From the NCBI GenBank assembly GCA_036505615.1, contig DASXTB010000432.1, forward strand, positions 1 through 8,176: DNA of 8,176 nucleotides, given 5' to 3'. Each line of letters opens with the position of its first letter. The first letter of the stretch is position 1. The notes under the pieces were generated by a model. That model had not been told where the DNA came from and made no database searches. It saw only the letters and a list, made by a program, of their open reading frames with translations. Positions 6,114-8,176 of the stretch are shown piece after piece. The DNA is from DASXTB01 sp036505615. Its GTDB lineage: Bacteria > Acidobacteriota > UBA6911 > JACQSX01. The position numbers and the translations under genes are program-made.

Positions 6114-6331
6114 GTTGCTGTAACAGAGAAACCGGCCGCACCTTATAGGCCGCGGATGAACGCGGATGGACACTGATAGCGAATGTGCTGCCGAAGCGGT
6201 GCTTATAGATTAACTGGATCACCTCTTCATTTAGCTGGAAGCACTGCTTCGGCAGCACGTTCGCTAATCGGCATCAATCGGCGTTAATCTGCGGCTTACT
6301 AACCGCTAGCGATTTCTCTGTTACTGGCAAC
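6114..6331. repeat. 218-bp foldback element between the two DUF1326 genes
   Basis: Terminal arms GTAACAGAGAAA (6120-6131) and TTTCTCTGTTAC (6313-6324) are perfect complements. GTTGC at 6114-6118 and its complement at 6327-6331 extend them. The inner arms at 6178-6204 and 6239-6265 are complementary over 27 bases, and the two mismatches would be G-U pairs in RNA. The intervening parts, including GCCGCGGATGAACGCGGATG-like sequence, also match as imperfect complements. The loop (6205-6238) has no gene. No target duplication is obvious. It has the form of a MITE or foldback repeat. As RNA it would make a very long hairpin inside the two-gene transcript and could act as a stabiliser or attenuator. 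Confidence 0.8.
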
Positions 6332-6350
6332 CAGGTCCCGGGACTTCCCA

Positions 6351-7142
6351 CTACTTGATATCCGTCGAAGCAATGTCGATGGTGATCATAAAGCCGTTGC
6401 TGCCTTTGAACTCGAAAGGCTTGGCTCCCACGCGGTAAGCCTCGACTTCATTGGGCATCAGAATGAATCCATCGTTGCGCGGCGCGGCAAAGTACTTGAG
6501 ATTCTTGATCACCACGGGCTCGTTGGTCATCCCCGTGTTGCGCTTGAGGACGACTTCGCCGTTCTTCCCGCCGTTGAGCCGCGCTTCAGCCCGGTCCTTT
6601 GTGGCTTTCCATTCTACCGGAGCGTCTTCCTTGGCCACCGTCAATGAATTCCATTTAAATGGGTAAACGTGGGGCAGTATGACGGCGATGCCATCACGTT
6701 GCTCTTTGGTTACCGAAGGGTCGAATGTAATCTCAAGCCAGTCGGTGTGCAATTGTGAAAAGTCACCGCCCATGTCTCCTGCCATCCAGAACTTTACGCC
6801 GTCAAGCTTTACCTTGCCGAAACTTCCTCGGTTCACCTTGTAACCGAAATTAGCGCGGCAGAAATGCTCCTCCCTTCCACCATGGCCGGTGTGTGCCGCC
6901 GGCTTAGTGTTAAAGTAGCACTGGCAGAACATGGGACAACTACAAGCTTCGATGATGGTCGCATTCATTGACCAGGCGGGCGCGGTAGAAGATTTTGCCT
7001 TCGGAGCAGCTGCCGGATTGATGGCAGCCGCGAGCAAGCCGAGCGCGACCAGGAACATAAACTTGCGCATAGCCATAACCCGCTTTTTTGGTGCCTTTAC
7101 TGTCCAGGCGGCCACTGGACTGAAGACTCTTAGGATTCTCAT
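6351..7142 (-). CDS. Exported DUF1326 family protein, paralogue 2 (two candidate starts)
   Basis: From 7142 the gene encodes 263 residues. A strong GGGAGG (7154-7149) lies six bases upstream, and the first codons resemble those of paralogue 1 (MRILRVF versus MRIFRIL). However, a second signal-like segment begins at M23/M25 (starts at 7076 or 7070): MAMRKFMFLVALGLLAAA, with likely cleavage near residue 46. The true start is therefore ambiguous. The first 22 residues may be a leader extension. The mature part matches DUF1326: CxCx3CxC (C67, C69, C73, C75), a His-rich stretch (H84, H87, H93) with HFC ending at C95, then GSFGKVKLDGVKFW and the KEQRDGI segment, parallel to paralogue 1. Function is unknown, and metal or redox binding is inferred from the Cys/His cluster. 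It is the first gene of the probable two-gene operon. Confidence 0.82.
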   Translation of the reverse strand: MRILRVFSPVAAWTVKAPKKRVMAMRKFMFLVALGLLAAAINPAAAPKAKSSTAPAWSMNATIIEACSCPMFCQCYFNTKPAAHTGHGGREEHFCRANFGYKVNRGSFGKVKLDGVKFWMAGDMGGDFSQLHTDWLEITFDPSVTKEQRDGIAVILPHVYPFKWNSLTVAKEDAPVEWKATKDRAEARLNGGKNGEVVLKRNTGMTNEPVVIKNLKYFAAPRNDGFILMPNEVEAYRVGAKPFEFKGSNGFMITIDIASTDIK

Positions 7143-7148
7143 TGCAGA

Positions 7149-7154
7149 CCTCCC
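7149..7154 (-). promoter_or_regulatory. Strong ribosome-binding site deciding the 7142 start
   Basis: GGGAGG on the minus strand is placed six bases before the ATG at 7142. The alternative ATG at 7076 has only a weak GCGGG in front. This favours 7142, even though the signal peptide core starts at the later methionines. Confidence 0.7.
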
Positions 7155-7314
7155 TCTATGGTGTGTTTGTGTTTTGGGGCTGGATGCTTTGACCCCCGGC
7201 CTGGCCGTATAATCATGCAGCCCTTGGGCTCAGAATCCAGTCCACGTTGTTACCCGCTCTGAAACTAACATCAGATTCGGAGACAAGTAACGAAACATCA
7301 CCCAAGGAACGACG

Positions 7315-7365
7315 ATGAATTTCCGAAGGATCTGTGAAATGGGATCCGATGCTTATTATTATTGA
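7315..7365 (+). other. Possible 16-residue leader peptide (MNFRRICEMGSDAYYY)
   Basis: An ATG preceded by AAGGA at a workable distance opens a 16-codon frame ending in three Tyr codons and TGA. A GGCTTC/GAAGCC hairpin follows within about ten bases. Such a run of one codon before a hairpin recalls attenuation leaders. The frame is very short, however, and could arise by chance. It lies 61 bases before the regulator gene at 7427. Confidence 0.2.
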
Positions 7366-7426
7366 CCGGGCTTCGTCGTCCCAGGAAGCCAGCGGAAACT
7401 AAGAAAAGCCTTGGCGATCTTGACTT

Positions 7427-8176
7427 ATGCAAAAGATCTCGTATCGGACCTACTCGTTTGATGATTTTACTCTTGAGTTGGCTCGCTGCTGCTTGCAGCG
7501 CCGCGGTGCGGAGGTAAAGCTGCGACCGAAGCCCTTTGAGGTACTAAAATACCTGGTCGAAAACAGGGGGCGTTTAGTCAGCAAAGAGGAACTGATTCAA
7601 GCAATTTGGCCCGACTCGTTCGTGACCGACGACTCGTTGGTGCAGTGCTTGGTGGAGGTACGCCGGGCGCTGGGCGACGACTCCCAACATTATATAAAGA
7701 CGGTTCCACGTCGTGGCTACATTTTCGACGCCGCGGTCGTTGTTAATCAGCCGGGAGAGTGGGAAAACAAGGGAGCGGGAGAGTGGGGGAGTGGGAGAGC
7801 GGGAGAGGGAGCGAGTGAGGGACTGAGAAGAGCAGAACAGGACTCGTCTATGGCCGAGTCTTCCAGTCTCCCACTCTCCTACTCCCCCGCTCCCGCACTT
7901 TCTCCCTCCCCCCCTCTCCCACTCCCCAACTCCCCCGCTCGCGCACTCTCTCCCTCTCCCCCTTTCCCAGGCTCCCACTCCCCCGCTCCCTCACTTTCCC
8001 GCTCTATCTCCAACTGGAGTCCCTGGCGACTGAGCCAACAAATCTTCATTGGCGCTGCCGCGACTGCGATCATTGCAATTGCTCTTTTTATCGTTGCTCC
8101 CTGGAAGGCCGCCCCGCCCGAAAGGAAGTCTATTGCCGTGCTGCCATTCAAGAACCTAAGCGACGACAAAGCCAAT
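7427..8176 (+). CDS. CadC/ToxR-like winged-helix membrane regulator with TolB-like domain (partial, 3' end outside window)
   Basis: The first 250 residues are present, with no stop before the window ends. An in-frame TGA at 7421 fixes ATG 7427 as the earliest start. No Shine-Dalgarno is evident. Residues about 8-101 form an OmpR/CadC-type winged-helix DNA-binding domain: LRPKPFEVLKYLVENRGRLVSKEEL, the WPDSFVTDDSLVQCLVEVRRALGD helices, and the wing YIKTVPRRGYIF. A long low-complexity linker follows (about 109-195): first Gly/Glu/Arg-rich, then Pro/Ser/Leu-rich. It is encoded by the inverted repeat at 7753-8005. A membrane helix at about 205-226 precedes SIAVLPFKNLSDD, the start of a TolB/FlgO-like periplasmic domain. 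It would sense a signal outside the membrane and bind DNA inside. Its targets are unknown. The neighbouring DUF1326 operon is divergent and could be one. Confidence 0.88.
   Translation, partial: MQKISYRTYSFDDFTLELARCCLQRRGAEVKLRPKPFEVLKYLVENRGRLVSKEELIQAIWPDSFVTDDSLVQCLVEVRRALGDDSQHYIKTVPRRGYIFDAAVVVNQPGEWENKGAGEWGSGRAGEGASEGLRRAEQDSSMAESSSLPLSYSPAPALSPSPPLPLPNSPARALSPSPPFPGSHSPAPSLSRSISNWSPWRLSQQIFIGAAATAIIAIALFIVAPWKAAPPERKSIAVLPFKNLSDDKAN
7753..8005. repeat. Inverted purine/pyrimidine low-complexity repeat inside the regulator gene
   Basis: The left part (7753-7829) is nearly pure purine on the plus strand, with units such as GGGAGCGGGAGAGTGGG. The right part (7862-8005) is nearly pure pyrimidine, and its complement repeats units like GGAGCGGGGGAGTGGGAG about three times. 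A short palindrome, GACTCG (7841-7846)/CGAGTC (7855-7860), lies at the centre. The array is thus a foldback of one degenerate tandem repeat, and it stays in frame with the gene. Its composition is unlike the flanking coding sequence. At least four G-runs at 7771-7809 meet the pattern for a G-quadruplex. Confidence 0.75.

Larger units (their letters stand above)
7143..7426. other. Divergent intergenic region between DUF1326 operon and CadC-like gene
   Basis: These 284 bases separate two divergently transcribed genes. A TATAAT occurs at 7208-7213 on the plus strand, but the nearest TTGACC (7189-7194) is only 13 bases upstream, too close for a standard promoter. I cannot assign promoters with confidence. 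It also contains a 16-codon frame (7315-7365) and a GGCTTC/GAAGCC hairpin just after it. There is no RNA gene that I recognise. Confidence 0.5.

Noticed and set aside
5420..7142. DUF1326 pair as c-type cytochromes
   Set aside because: Neither protein has a CxxCH heme attachment motif. The cysteines are spaced CxCx3CxC.
7574..8175. Minus-strand frames across the purine/pyrimidine repeat
   Set aside because: The repeat lacks stop codons in several frames, which creates open frames on the minus strand. The plus-strand frame has clear winged-helix, membrane and TolB-like segments.

Overview
The window looks like chromosomal DNA from a soil-type acidobacterium (Acidobacteriota). This is an inference. 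It rests on three things: a very long transmembrane Ser/Thr kinase fused to a WD40-like (PD40) beta-propeller, a CadC/ToxR-type winged-helix regulator fused through a membrane helix to a TolB/FlgO-like 'IAVLPFxNLS' domain, and a genome littered with short hairpin and foldback repeats. No tRNA, rRNA, CRISPR array, transposase or phage gene is visible.

Layout. Bases 1-565 carry no convincing gene. They hold a dense field of repeats: several perfect short hairpins, a duplicated unit of about 66 bp (99-164 and 234-300), a foldback element of about 150 bp (384-531) and a tandem ACGCAAAG pair. Two back-to-back terminator hairpins follow (622-650 for the minus strand, 656-679 for the plus strand). 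A minus-strand gene (740-1441) encodes an exported Tyr/Gly/Arg-rich protein with four clusters of YxxG tetrads. Divergent from it is a plus-strand L-rhamnose mutarotase family protein (1526-1819), apparently leaderless. A Phd-type antitoxin and PIN-domain toxin pair follows on the plus strand (1885-2115 and 2112-2543), with a perfect palindrome abutting the antitoxin start. Converging on it is the 900-residue kinase/propeller (2584-5286, minus).

Upstream of the kinase on the same strand are two related, exported DUF1326 proteins (5420-6094 and 6351-7142). They share an identical CxCx3CxC motif followed by a His-rich HxC segment. The 256-base gap between them is almost entirely a 218-bp foldback element (6114-6331), which seems to have landed in a compact two-gene operon. 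At the right end a plus-strand gene starts at 7427 and runs off the window. It is a CadC-like winged-helix membrane regulator whose linker is encoded by an inverted pair of purine-rich and pyrimidine-rich repeats.

How the parts may relate. The kinase and the CadC-like protein are both one-component, membrane-anchored signalling proteins. The DUF1326 pair and the YxxG protein are exported and of unknown function. The mutarotase and the toxin-antitoxin pair look like independent single modules. Nothing in the sequence ties all of them into one pathway. The most unusual material is the exported Cys/His DUF1326 pair with its intervening foldback, the in-frame repeat that makes the regulator's linker, the YxxG-repeat protein, and the repeat field at the left end.
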